NCBI GenBank assembly: GCA_039972875.1
Contig: JBDWMA010000044.1
Location: 1 to 64,000, forward strand
DNA length: 64,000 nt
Source: Pseudoruegeria sp039972875
GTDB lineage: Bacteria > Pseudomonadota > Alphaproteobacteria > Rhodobacterales > Rhodobacteraceae
Direction: 5' to 3'
Positions 54,095 to 62,635 of the stretch are shown here, piece after piece. Positions within the stretch are counted from its first letter, which is position 1; each line of letters starts with the position of its first letter. The notes beneath the pieces are model-generated. The model did not search any database. It was not told the DNA's origin and saw only the letters and a list, made by a program, of their open reading frames with translations. The position numbers and the translations under genes were made by a program.

Positions 54095-54164
54095 CACCCC
54101 CCCCTCTCAGAATGTTGTTAGCCGATGCGGGATGCTGAAAAACCCTAAGGGGATTTCCTGTCTT

Positions 54165-55094
54165 CTAACCTAGGAATGATAACCACACCCATACGGTAAT
54201 AATGGAGGACGCAGTTGCCATCAAAACTGCACTGGCTGCGACTCGTTTGCCAACACCATACATATTTGCAAAGACATATGCGTTTACGCCGGGGGCCATC
54301 GCCGAAGTCAGGACTGCAGACTTAAACGCAGAGGCTGACAAGCCGCTGAGGCTGCCAAAGATCCAAACTAAAGATGGGTGCATTACCAGAGAGATCACGA
54401 TGACAAAAAGGATTGTACGTAAATCCCCCTCAGGTCGATAGCGATACAGGACCCCCCCTAAACCGAACAAGGCAGCAGGCAATGCAGCACGGGCGATCAG
54501 AGACAGTGCATCAGACAGAACGCCGGGAATTGGGATGTTCCCTAGGTTCACCGCAAAACCCAGCATAATGCCGATCACTAAGGCGTTTGAGAACATCGCT
54601 TTGAGGACGCGCAAGGCTGTCACATGGGGCTTGCCCCCTTGATTGCGCACGACCTCCATAAACGTGATGCCCACGCCATAGCAAAACGGTGAGTGGATCG
54701 CGATGATTGCATAGTTCGCCGCAAGAGCATCTGGCCCATAGGCACGTTCAGTGATGGGCAATCCCAGCAAAAGCGAATTCGAAAACAAACAGCAGAACCC
54801 GATTGCGATACAGTCTTCCCAAGGCCGGGCAAAAATATAGCGAGCACCGAAAAGCCCCGCCAAAAAGCACAAAAAAGCCGCGCCGTAAAAGCTTCCTAGT
54901 AGGGCCAGATCTAGGTTTTGCCCCAAGTCCAAGGACGAGATAGCCTTAAAGAGCAAGCAAGGGATAGCAAAGTTCTGGGTGAATTTCATCAACCCATCAA
55001 CGCCGGCGTCACTAAATTTTTTACCCCAAACTGCAGCGTATCCGAAACCGAGAACCAAAAAAACCGGAAGGATGACCTCGATCAGCGCCTGCAT
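54165..55094 (-). CDS. AEC family transporter (auxin efflux carrier-like)
   Basis: This 309-residue membrane protein has about ten hydrophobic segments in two groups of five, as in the AEC (auxin efflux carrier) family, with the polar loop in mid-protein. Conserved pieces include PVFLVLGFGYAAVWGKKF, FAIPCLLFKAIS and SAMAPGVNAYVFANMYG. Bacterial members carry dicarboxylates or other small acids. One base separates its start from the MBL gene stop. Confidence 0.88.
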   Translation of the reverse strand: MQALIEVILPVFLVLGFGYAAVWGKKFSDAGVDGLMKFTQNFAIPCLLFKAISSLDLGQNLDLALLGSFYGAAFLCFLAGLFGARYIFARPWEDCIAIGFCCLFSNSLLLGLPITERAYGPDALAANYAIIAIHSPFCYGVGITFMEVVRNQGGKPHVTALRVLKAMFSNALVIGIMLGFAVNLGNIPIPGVLSDALSLIARAALPAALFGLGGVLYRYRPEGDLRTILFVIVISLVMHPSLVWIFGSLSGLSASAFKSAVLTSAMAPGVNAYVFANMYGVGKRVAASAVLMATASSIITVWVWLSFLG

Positions 55095-55095
55095 G

Positions 55096-55893
55096 TTAAA
55101 CGGTATACCGTAAGGTCAGCCCGTCGTAAGCAGGTTGAACATGATCAGGTGTTTCCTGTTGCACTGTGTCATAATCTAGATCGATGTGCATATTGGTCAG
55201 AACGGCATTTTTGGCCTGCACGCGATCAATCCATTCAAGCGATTTAGCCAGATGGATATGAGTAGGATGAGGGTCCCGGCGCAAGGCATCCAAAATCCAC
55301 ATTTCCAGACCTTCTAGGTGGGCCCAGCTTTCCGTATATAGGTCTGAGACATCGGGCAAGTAGGCCACATCAGCTACGCGAAAGCCTAAAGCATCAATGC
55401 GGCCATGTTCGGCTTTGAAAGGGGTCAAGGTGATGGGTCCCCCTTCGCCGTCAATGACGATGTCCCCGTCAATGGCATGAAGGTCCAATATAGGTGGGTA
55501 AGAGGACCCGGCGGGTTGCACAAAGGCATACCCAAAACGAGAGATTAAGTCGTTTTGGGTATCTCCGTCGGCCCAAACCGGTAGGCGTTGGCGGGTGTTG
55601 TAAACGACCTGTCGCAGATCATCGATGCCATGGACATGATCGGCATGGGAATGGGTGAACACCACAGCGTTTAAAACGCCAGCCTCTGCATCGATTAATT
55701 GTTGGCGCATATCAGGAGAGGTATCGATGAGAACGCGGGTGATACCTTCTCCGTCCTGACGTTCGATTAACATCGAGCACCGTTTCCGTTGGTTGCGGGG
55801 GTTGGTTGGGTCGCAGTCTCCCCAGTTCCCGCCGATGCGAGGCACTCCACCAGATGAGCCACAGCCCAATATGCGAAAGCGTAACTCTGCCAT
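55096..55893 (-). CDS. MBL fold metallo-hydrolase (PhnP-like)
   Basis: This 265-residue metallo-beta-lactamase-fold hydrolase has the start FRILGCGSSGGVPRIGG, the di-metal motif THSHADHVHGID (HxHxDH), and LTNMHIDLDYD near the end. It resembles the PhnP/phosphodiesterase type. It is regularly found after tatD in Alphaproteobacteria; here the genes share one base (TGATG-like junction at 55893). Confidence 0.88.
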   Translation of the reverse strand: MAELRFRILGCGSSGGVPRIGGNWGDCDPTNPRNQRKRCSMLIERQDGEGITRVLIDTSPDMRQQLIDAEAGVLNAVVFTHSHADHVHGIDDLRQVVYNTRQRLPVWADGDTQNDLISRFGYAFVQPAGSSYPPILDLHAIDGDIVIDGEGGPITLTPFKAEHGRIDALGFRVADVAYLPDVSDLYTESWAHLEGLEMWILDALRRDPHPTHIHLAKSLEWIDRVQAKNAVLTNMHIDLDYDTVQQETPDHVQPAYDGLTLRYTV

Positions 55894-56693
55894 CAGGAAG
55901 GCACCGGCGTGGCTTTGGAGAATAACCTATCAAAGTTCGCCGTCGTTTGTTCCGCAAAATCGGCATAACTCAGGCCAAAGACATCTGCACCGACCTTTGC
56001 CGTTAGGGCGCTATAGGCCGGCTCATTGCGTTTTCCGCGATAGGGTGGGGGGGCAAGGTAAGGTGCGTCGGTTTCAACCAAAATCCGGTCCACAGGGGCG
56101 AGGGCAAAAATATCCCGTAAGTCCTGTGATTTCGGAAAGGCGGCGATACCAGACATGGAAAGGTAGAACCCCAGATCTAAAGCACAACCAGCCAGCTCTT
56201 TGCTGGAAGAAAAACAATGCATCACGCAATTAAATGCACCGGCGGCGTGCTCCTGGCTTAGGATCCGGGCCATATCTTCATCCGCTGCCCGCGCATGAAT
56301 GATCAGCGGCAGACCGGTTTGACGCGCGGCTTCGATATGAATACGCAGGCTTTCCTGTTGAATGGCCATGCTGTCGGCGGTGTAGTGATAATCCAAACCT
56401 GTCTCACCAATACCAACAAATTTCGGATGCTGTGCCAAATCAACCAGTTCATCAATCGAGGCAAGCGGTTCTTCGGAGGCGCTCATTGGGTGGGTGCCAG
56501 CAGCGTAATAAACAGAAGGATGAGCCTCTGCGATGGCGCGAACTTGTGGTTCCTGACGTAGGCGGGTGCAAATCGTCACCATGCGGGCAACGCCTGCTGC
56601 ATTGGCACGGGCAATCACCTCGGGCAATTCCTCAGAAAAGTCCGGAAAGTCTAAATGGCAATGGCTGTCAACGATCTGCGGAGTCTTGGTCAT
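55893..56693 (-). CDS. tatD: TatD family hydrolase (3'-5' DNase-like)
   Basis: TatD proteins are metal-dependent nucleases of the TIM-barrel amidohydrolase type. The 266 residues show VDSHCHLDFPDF, the metal ligand Glu in GIGETGLDYHY, and His residues in IHARAADED and VMHCFSSS, plus LVETDAPYLAPPPYRGKRNEP. It lies six bases after holB in the envelope/replication operon. Confidence 0.93.
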   Translation of the reverse strand: MTKTPQIVDSHCHLDFPDFSEELPEVIARANAAGVARMVTICTRLRQEPQVRAIAEAHPSVYYAAGTHPMSASEEPLASIDELVDLAQHPKFVGIGETGLDYHYTADSMAIQQESLRIHIEAARQTGLPLIIHARAADEDMARILSQEHAAGAFNCVMHCFSSSKELAGCALDLGFYLSMSGIAAFPKSQDLRDIFALAPVDRILVETDAPYLAPPPYRGKRNEPAYSALTAKVGADVFGLSYADFAEQTTANFDRLFSKATPVPS

Positions 56694-56699
56694 AGCACC

Positions 56700-57833
56700 C
56701 TATCGTGCGGCTGTTTTTGCCGCCGTTTCATTGATCTTAAAAACCATATCCAGCAGAAGCGCGGCAGGGTCAAGGTTCACCGCTCTTCCATGACGGATTC
56801 GTGCGCCTGATTCTTGCTGTAATCCCGCCCAGAGACGCGCGGCATAAGAGTTGGGTGACAGTCGTTGCAAAAGTGCGGCTTCCCCTGGCGAGGCTTCAAT
56901 CTGCGGTGGGCCCATAATTCCGGCACGGGCGGTCCGTGCAAGGAAAAGATCCAAAAGAGAAACCAACAAATCCAGCTGCGGTTCTTTGCCTTTGCCAATG
57001 ACACTTGCGGTCAATGCAATGGCAAGTTGTTGATCGACACGGGGTAGCCCAGCAAACAGGGTGATCAGCCGTTGATAGGTTTTCACCCCATCCAAATGGA
57101 TCAATTGCAGAGCACCCCCAACAGAGCCATCGGCCAGTTCCGCCAATTCTGTGGGATGTTGAATGTCTTCTTCCCCGGCGGCACGAAGGGCGTTGGAAAT
57201 GACCTCAGGTGAAAGGCTATTGCAGCGCAATTCCCGACAACGAGAGCGGATCGTAGGAAGCAATCGGGACGGTTGGTGACTGATCAGCAGCAAAATTGCA
57301 TTTTCGGGCGGTTCTTCAAGCTGTTTAAGCAAGGCGTTGGCGGCGTTGACGTTTAATTCATCCGCAGAATCGACAATGACGACGCGACGTCCACCATCCG
57401 TCGCGGACAGCGCGAAAAAGTTTCGCATCTTGCGAACCTCATCCACGGTGATTTCTTGTCGAAGTTGACCCGTTTTTTCATTTACAGGGCGCTTTAACGA
57501 AAACAATCCGGGTTCGGAACGTGCGGCTAAGCGATGTGCAACGGGGTGATCGGGATCAATATCCAAATTCTGGACCGCTGTTGGCAGGTCGTCGAACATT
57601 CCCCCACCCGTAACAGGGGGGGTGGCCAGTAAAAACCGCGCGATACGCCAGGCGAGCGTGGATTTTCCCACGCCTTGCGGACCTGTGATCAGCCAAGCGT
57701 GGTGCAATCTACCACCGTTGAAGGCGTCTAAGAACGCGGCCTCTGCGGCGTCTTGACCAAGCAAGACCTGAGTTTCGAGCGGGTGGGGGGCACCCAGAAT
57801 GCGATCCGGTTCAGGTCTGACGTCAGTGCTCAT
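56700..57833 (-). CDS. holB: DNA polymerase III subunit delta'
   Basis: HolB is part of the clamp loader. The 377-residue protein has a P-loop (GPQGVGKSTLAW, about residues 52-63), VIVDSADELNVNAANALLKQLEEPP, and RSRCRELRCN, the SRC motif. It overlaps tmk by four bases; tmk-holB-tatD is a conserved order. Confidence 0.93.
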   Translation of the reverse strand: MSTDVRPEPDRILGAPHPLETQVLLGQDAAEAAFLDAFNGGRLHHAWLITGPQGVGKSTLAWRIARFLLATPPVTGGGMFDDLPTAVQNLDIDPDHPVAHRLAARSEPGLFSLKRPVNEKTGQLRQEITVDEVRKMRNFFALSATDGGRRVVIVDSADELNVNAANALLKQLEEPPENAILLLISHQPSRLLPTIRSRCRELRCNSLSPEVISNALRAAGEEDIQHPTELAELADGSVGGALQLIHLDGVKTYQRLITLFAGLPRVDQQLAIALTASVIGKGKEPQLDLLVSLLDLFLARTARAGIMGPPQIEASPGEAALLQRLSPNSYAARLWAGLQQESGARIRHGRAVNLDPAALLLDMVFKINETAAKTAAR

Positions 57834-58441
57834 GTTAGACGGTCCTGCACAGCGTTTAGAACGTCGATAGCGACACGATCTATCGGCCGGTCCCCTTCGA
57901 TGATGACAAAACGATCATCGTATTGATGGGCCAATGATAAAAAACCGTCGCGCATTTTTTGTTGTAGTCCGACACCGAAATCCTCAAATCGTTCTTCGGT
58001 TGTTTGCCTGCCTTTTGCGCGGGCCAGACCGACTGTAGGATCCATGTCGATCAGAACCGTCAAATCTGGTTCCTGCCCAATCATGAGACTGTGCAGTTGA
58101 TCAACCACCCCCCGCAGATCCCCGCGAGAGATCCCCTGATACATGCGTGTGCTGTCTGCAAAACGATCACATATCACAACCTTTCCCTGAGCCAGCGCAG
58201 GCCGGATTGTACGTTCGAGGTGGTCACGACGTGCTGCGGTAAACAGCAGAATTTCAGTTTCTGCAGACCAACGATCCGGGTCGCCCTCAAGGACCAGCCG
58301 CCGGATTTCCTCTGCCCCCTCAGAGCCACCAGGTTCCCGGGTGTGGATGACATCATGCCCCTGATTGCGCAGGGTTTCGACCAACAATTGGGCTTGGGTG
58401 GATTTGCCAGAGCCGTCAATGCCCTCAAAGGAAATGAACAT
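57830..58441 (-). CDS. tmk: Thymidylate kinase
   Basis: Tmk phosphorylates dTMP. The 203-residue enzyme reads FISFEGIDGSGKSTQAQ (P-loop), THTREPGGSEGAEEIRRL, the catalytic DRFADSTRMYQGISRG and a lid region with RAKGRQTTEERFE. It starts five bases after the dacA stop. Confidence 0.95.
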   Translation of the reverse strand: MFISFEGIDGSGKSTQAQLLVETLRNQGHDVIHTREPGGSEGAEEIRRLVLEGDPDRWSAETEILLFTAARRDHLERTIRPALAQGKVVICDRFADSTRMYQGISRGDLRGVVDQLHSLMIGQEPDLTVLIDMDPTVGLARAKGRQTTEERFEDFGVGLQQKMRDGFLSLAHQYDDRFVIIEGDRPIDRVAIDVLNAVQDRLT

Positions 58442-58446
58442 TGTGC

Positions 58447-59610
58447 TTACGGCGCTGCCTGTGCTTCGCTGGTTGCTTGTTTAAATAACACCTGTGCCGC
58501 AGCTTTTAGCCGTGGAAGAAACCCGCCGCGCGGGATATCGGTATCAGCCACCAAGGGAAGTTCGGCGTCCTGCATCCCCTCAAGTGAGATCACCAACGTC
58601 GCCACTTGCTGACCCTTTTCGATCGGCGCTTTGATCGGGGATTTATACCGGACTTCGGCTTTTAGGTCGCCATGAGATAAAGCTGGCACCAAAAGGGTCG
58701 CATCCTCTGCGGACACCAGTCCGACTGAGGATTGATCACCCATCCAAACCGGCGCATCGGCAATTTTCGTACCAGATTTTGCAACCGTTTTTTCAACAAA
58801 TTGGCGGAAGGCCCAGCTAACAACCCGTTCCGCCTCTTCGGCACGCTCCTTTTCAGATTGGAGGCCGGAAATCACAAATGTCACTCGGCGTGTGCCTTGT
58901 TGCGCGGATCCGACAATGCCGTAGCCGGCCTCTTGGGTATGACCTGTTTTTAACCCATCCGCGCCGATGCCCAGTTTTAGCAAAGGATTGCGGTTAAACC
59001 GATTGTCAGGAGAGCGCCCATCGTACGGGAATTCGGTTTGTGAGAAATAGGGATAATATTCTGGGAACTCATTGATCAGACGTTCAGCCAAAACGCCCAG
59101 ATCGTGCATGGACATGCGTTGACCTGGATGGGGCCATCCCGAGGCATTGGCAAAGCTGGAGTTGTTCATACCCAAAGCTCTGGCGCGGGTCGTCATCTGA
59201 GCGGCGAAAGTCGCCTCAGACCCAGCAAGCCCCTCAGCGACAACCACACATGCATCATTGCCTGATTGCACGATAATTCCTTGGATCAGTTCCTCTACCG
59301 TTGGGCGATCCCGTTCGTTCAGGAACATTGTTGAGCCGCCCATCGCCTGAGCACGTGAGGACACAGGGAACCGGGTTTCCATCGTGACCCGTCCATCTTT
59401 TAGCGCCTCAAACAACATGTTCAGCGTCATGAGTTTGGACATCGATGCCGGAGGAAGTGGAACATCCGCCTGTTTTTCCAGCAAGACAGTGCCAGTGGTC
59501 TGATCTAAGACATAGGCGGATGAAGCGGCGGTCTCAAAGGCAATGGCGGAGAACGGAAAGGTTACCGACAAAGCCAGTGCGGCCAGTTTTAAGGTCAGGC
59601 GATGTTGCAT
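58447..59610 (-). CDS. dacA: D-alanyl-D-alanine carboxypeptidase (PBP5/6 family)
   Basis: This periplasmic low-molecular-weight PBP trims peptidoglycan pentapeptides. The 387-residue protein has a signal peptide (ending SAIAF) and the three active-site motifs: Ser56-x-x-Lys59 (SMSK), SGN (QSGNDAC, about 115) and KTG (LKTGHT, about 217). The C-terminal domain ends with an amphipathic-like tail. It is second in the operon after the SPOR lipoprotein. Confidence 0.93.
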   Translation of the reverse strand: MQHRLTLKLAALALSVTFPFSAIAFETAASSAYVLDQTTGTVLLEKQADVPLPPASMSKLMTLNMLFEALKDGRVTMETRFPVSSRAQAMGGSTMFLNERDRPTVEELIQGIIVQSGNDACVVVAEGLAGSEATFAAQMTTRARALGMNNSSFANASGWPHPGQRMSMHDLGVLAERLINEFPEYYPYFSQTEFPYDGRSPDNRFNRNPLLKLGIGADGLKTGHTQEAGYGIVGSAQQGTRRVTFVISGLQSEKERAEEAERVVSWAFRQFVEKTVAKSGTKIADAPVWMGDQSSVGLVSAEDATLLVPALSHGDLKAEVRYKSPIKAPIEKGQQVATLVISLEGMQDAELPLVADTDIPRGGFLPRLKAAAQVLFKQATSEAQAAP

Positions 59611-59631
59611 AGGCTGGCTCCAATGTCCGAA

Positions 59632-60510
59632 TTAGTTAGAAACGAAATAGGCATCTTCAAATCCCAGTCCTTTTACCTTTTTCAGCAAAAGATTACGATC
59701 TGATTTCGATGCAGCGGGTCCTGCGATCACACGCCAATAAGTCTTATCCGCGGTTGTCGACTCTTTGATTGTCGGGAGGACACCGTGTTGACGCATCGCT
59801 TCTGCTGTTGCGTTCGCGTTCGATTCTTTGCTGAAAAATCCAATCTGAACATAGGCTTTGTCCAGCGCTGGTTTTGATGCTGGTGTTGGTTTCGGTGTGG
59901 GGGCCGGGGTAGAGGTTGCAGCGACGGTTGTTGCTGCAGCAACCGTGCTTGTTTCGGCTTCTGCCTCATCAATTGCCGCTGACGCAATCGCAATCGGATC
60001 ATCAAGAGACTGCGTTTCGATATTCTCTGGGGCCGCTAGGTCAGCCGTCGCGGTTGCCTCAGGTTCGGTTTTGACTTCTTCTTTGCGCAATGCTGTGACG
60101 TTCAGAGTTTCAGGTTGCCCTGCCAAAATACCAAGCGCGTCCGCAGCATCAGAAGATAGCTGAAGGACGGGGCCAGAGGATTCGCGTTCGCGACGGAACA
60201 AAGCACCGATAACAAATTTCCCATTGCCTTCGTTGCGGATGATCACGCGTTCAGGGTCTTTGGCATCTGGATGCGCGACCCAGACCCCACCAAGGGAGGG
60301 CCGTCCATCCCAGAGGCCCTTATCGGTCAGTTGAAAGACATCGGGGGCTTCGACGTCCCGTTCGACCAATTCAACTGATGTTTGGGCACCAGAGCTTGAG
60401 GAAACTGTGTCTGATCCGCCCCCAAAAGGGTTAGTGACATCGTCGCAGGCGCTCAATGAGACGGCAGCGGCCGCCACCAGCAACGGAAATTTAATACCAG
60501 AGAAAATCAT
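59632..60510 (-). CDS. Lipoprotein with degenerate RlpA-like barrel and SPOR domain
   Basis: This 292-residue lipoprotein (lipobox LSAC, Cys22, followed by Asp) has a middle domain about residues 65-145 that follows the RlpA double-psi barrel pattern (RVIIRNEGNGKFVIGALFRR, then LSSDAADALGILAG) but lacks the N-D-R-G-P-F catalytic stretch. A Pro/Thr/Ala linker leads to a SPOR domain (about 215-290: AYVQIGFFSKESNANATAEA) that binds denuded septal peptidoglycan. It heads the operon with dacA. It is probably a non-catalytic RlpA relative; Asp at +2 hints at inner-membrane retention. Confidence 0.85.
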   Translation of the reverse strand: MIFSGIKFPLLVAAAAVSLSACDDVTNPFGGGSDTVSSSSGAQTSVELVERDVEAPDVFQLTDKGLWDGRPSLGGVWVAHPDAKDPERVIIRNEGNGKFVIGALFRRERESSGPVLQLSSDAADALGILAGQPETLNVTALRKEEVKTEPEATATADLAAPENIETQSLDDPIAIASAAIDEAEAETSTVAAATTVAATSTPAPTPKPTPASKPALDKAYVQIGFFSKESNANATAEAMRQHGVLPTIKESTTADKTYWRVIAGPAASKSDRNLLLKKVKGLGFEDAYFVSN

Positions 60511-60717
60511 TGTGTGCCCTTATGTCCTCATGAAAATTGCCCGCGCCCTCTGCTTTTGGAGGATCTTTGGTGACAATTTCCATATTTTGCTCGTGTTTCG
60601 CGGCATCGTAACCCGAAGTTTCGCCCATTGGAAGTGTGCCGCGCGGCTACGGCGGAGTTCTGCAGTTAATTTTTCGGGTTTCAGAATCAAATTCTTATGA
60701 TTAGACAGCATCTCAGC

Positions 60718-60807
60718 GGAGAGGTGGCAGAGTGGTCGAATGCGGCGGTCTTGAAAACCGTTGAGCGTGAAAGCGTTCCCAGGGTTCGAATCCCTGTCTC
60801 TCCGCCA
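60718..60807 (+). tRNA. tRNA-Ser(UGA)
   Basis: Acceptor GGAGAGG / TCTCTCC with encoded CCA, D-arm GCAGAGTGGTCGAATGC, anticodon stem GCGGT/ACCGT with loop CTTGAAA (anticodon TGA), a long variable arm, and T-arm CAGGG-TTCGAAT-CCCTG. The long variable arm confirms a class II tRNA. The 3' part of such tRNA-Ser genes is a frequent integration site for genomic islands. Confidence 0.96.
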
Positions 60808-60909
60808 CTTGCCTTGATTGCATTTGAACGATCAATCGTACCAAAAATCGAGTCACCCTTTTTTCATCATATCTACAGCTTGAAATCAGAGGTTAACCGT
60901 CTCTGCGTC

Positions 60910-61135
60910 TCACCGAAGTGGCGCGCCCTGACTGATGTCACTCAGATTGGTGAACCGATCCATTGAGCGCAACACCTGTTCCAGAAGGGCAGGATCTTCA
61001 GGCGAGAATTGGTAAAACAACCTGCGCCGGAGTTTTGCGATTAAAGGAACTCTGGACTGAAAAGCGATCAAGAATCACGTCCTCAAAGAAGACACGAGGG
61101 TGTCGTGAACTGCTTTGTTCGAAAGAAGGGCGCAT
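60910..61135 (-). pseudogene. Decayed coding remnant, unknown family
   Basis: On the minus strand a 54-codon open segment ending at TGA 60910-60912 reads like real protein, for example LRRRLFYQFSPEDPALLEQ and MDRFTNLSDISQG. Just upstream another frame reads FFEDVILDRFSVQS from a possible ATG at 61135; the two join by a single-base shift near 61050. No ribosome-binding site is seen. It looks like the C-terminal end of a lost gene at the tRNA-Ser boundary. I do not recognise the family. Confidence 0.4.
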
Positions 61136-61415
61136 TCTATAATTTGGGGACTGCCTTTTATCGTATTCTTATGGGCGAGTTAGGGCCACTTCGGAATATG
61201 GTCAGGTTTCATAAAAACCTCAACAATTCTTAGCTTTGAGCGGGATATTGGACGTATATTTCACAATTAAGAACGTCCAGATTCATGATTTAGGTTGTTC
61301 ATTTTCGTAAAAGAGGACGCATCCTTGATGACGATCTCGTTACCCCTGTTCTCAGGTTTTGTTGGCTCGAAGTACAGCCCTGAACTGCATGAATTGAGAC
61401 CTGCTGGAGTAACAT
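61136..61415. other. Leader region of the KAS III/ACP cluster
   Basis: The spacer before the cluster is AT-rich. GGACGT (61250-61255) and ACGTCC (61273-61278) form a 6-bp inverted repeat 17 bases apart that overlaps the possible -10 TATATT (61255-61260) and could be an operator. A 76-codon frame at 61295-61525 overlaps the KAS III gene and is probably chance. No other gene is evident. Confidence 0.4.
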
Positions 61416-62360
61416 GTGACCCATCTAAGCCATATCGCATTGCCCAAAGTTGGGACGTCACAGCGACCTATTATGTCCCTGACGGAGACCCATGGTGTCA
61501 ACCGCCGGGCGCAGATGATGTATGAACGTTTTTATGGACTTCAGGAAGTCATGCAACATGACCAATGTCTGGACGGTATGCTGTCTGCCGCGTTGCGCGA
61601 TGTGTTGGTTCATCTAGATGATGCGCATATGGATTCAGGCCATTTGGTGTATTGCAAAACCCAGACGCATAACACGATTAGCAGCGAAAATTGGTTGCGG
61701 GGTTTTGCCGATAATCATGGGCTGCACAATTGGGAAGTCTCTGCGCTGTCCATGACAAGCTGCGCATCTGCGTTGGTTCAGATGCATATGGCCCAAATAA
61801 TGAGCAAACCGGATGAGCCGTTGATTATCTTAACCGGTGAGAAGACGTTTCATCCCTGGGTGAGCCGTCTGCCCGTGGGCCTTTTGGCTGAAATTCCTGC
61901 TGCTGCGTTGTTCAACGTGGATCACACCAGTTGGAATATCGCGGGCACGACTATTCGACATTTACCACGGTTTCACGAAAACCCCGACGTGATGTCTGCA
62001 GATGACAGACGGGCCTTACAAGAAAGCTACGCCACTGGATTGATCACGTTCATCGCGGACAGTCTGGCGCAATTTGAACCAGACTTGCGCAAAGATATGA
62101 TGTTTTTGCCTCATAATTTGAACCAACCTGTGACCCGGATGATTTTGGATCATTTCGGATGGGGGGACCGCTGTTTCCACGGTGATGTTGCCCACGTCGG
62201 ACACGGCTTTTGTTCCGATATATTCCTGAACTTGGCAGTTTTTGAAGCGGACGATTGCAGCGCGTCTCAAGTTCTCGTTCTCGCAGCAGGCACAGGGGTG
62301 ACGTTTGCAACATGCCTGCTGGACCGCACACCACACCAATCCATTTTAGAAGGATATTGA
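61416..62360 (+). CDS. KAS III-like (FabH-fold) acyl condensing/transferring enzyme
   Basis: This 314-residue thiolase-fold protein resembles beta-ketoacyl-ACP synthase III. The nucleophile is Cys116 in SMTSCASALVQMH; His233 lies in FLPHNLNQPV, as in FabH; the third position, Asn in FabH (GNTSAAS), reads GHGFCSD with His263, giving a Cys-His-His set more like atypical members that transfer acyl groups than like housekeeping FabH. It starts with GTG at 61416 behind GGAG. The gene is followed after two bases by its probable partner ACP. Product unknown; likely a starter condensation or acyl transfer in specialised metabolism. Confidence 0.8.
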   Translation: MTHLSHIALPKVGTSQRPIMSLTETHGVNRRAQMMYERFYGLQEVMQHDQCLDGMLSAALRDVLVHLDDAHMDSGHLVYCKTQTHNTISSENWLRGFADNHGLHNWEVSALSMTSCASALVQMHMAQIMSKPDEPLIILTGEKTFHPWVSRLPVGLLAEIPAAALFNVDHTSWNIAGTTIRHLPRFHENPDVMSADDRRALQESYATGLITFIADSLAQFEPDLRKDMMFLPHNLNQPVTRMILDHFGWGDRCFHGDVAHVGHGFCSDIFLNLAVFEADDCSASQVLVLAAGTGVTFATCLLDRTPHQSILEGY

Positions 62361-62362
62361 TA

Positions 62363-62635
62363 ATGGATACGATGATTTCAAAGGCAATCGCAGAAGTATT
62401 GAGCGATGTAACGGAACGCCCTGTCGAAACGATTAGTCCCGAAGCGCGTTTCGACAAGGACTTCGATTTGGACAGCTATATGTTTGTACAATTTTTGCTG
62501 AGCCTCGAAGACAAAATCCCCAATCTGCGCTTTGACCCTGAAACAATTGGTCAGGCTGGCTTTAACACGATGGCCAGCCTTGTGCAGCATATAGCAGAAC
62601 GTGTTGAACCGGTATTGGTTGAGGCCAATGCTTGA
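62363..62635 (+). CDS. Acyl carrier protein, cluster-specific
   Basis: The 90-residue carrier has the phosphopantetheine site DLDSYMFVQF with Ser38 (the usual D-S-L is D-S-Y here), a helical N-terminus (SKAIAEVLSDVTERPVETI) and a second helix region typical of ACP. AGAAGGA precedes the ATG at 62363. Its stop overlaps the next gene by eight bases. It presumably shuttles the acyl chain between the KAS III-like enzyme and the dehydrogenase-like protein. Confidence 0.85.
   Translation: MDTMISKAIAEVLSDVTERPVETISPEARFDKDFDLDSYMFVQFLLSLEDKIPNLRFDPETIGQAGFNTMASLVQHIAERVEPVLVEANA

Noticed and set aside
61295..61525. 76-codon frame overlapping the start of the KAS III-like gene, first taken as a frameshifted N-terminus
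   Set aside because: The KAS III frame itself opens at GTG 61416 with GGAG six bases ahead and gives a normal first strand, so no frameshift is needed.
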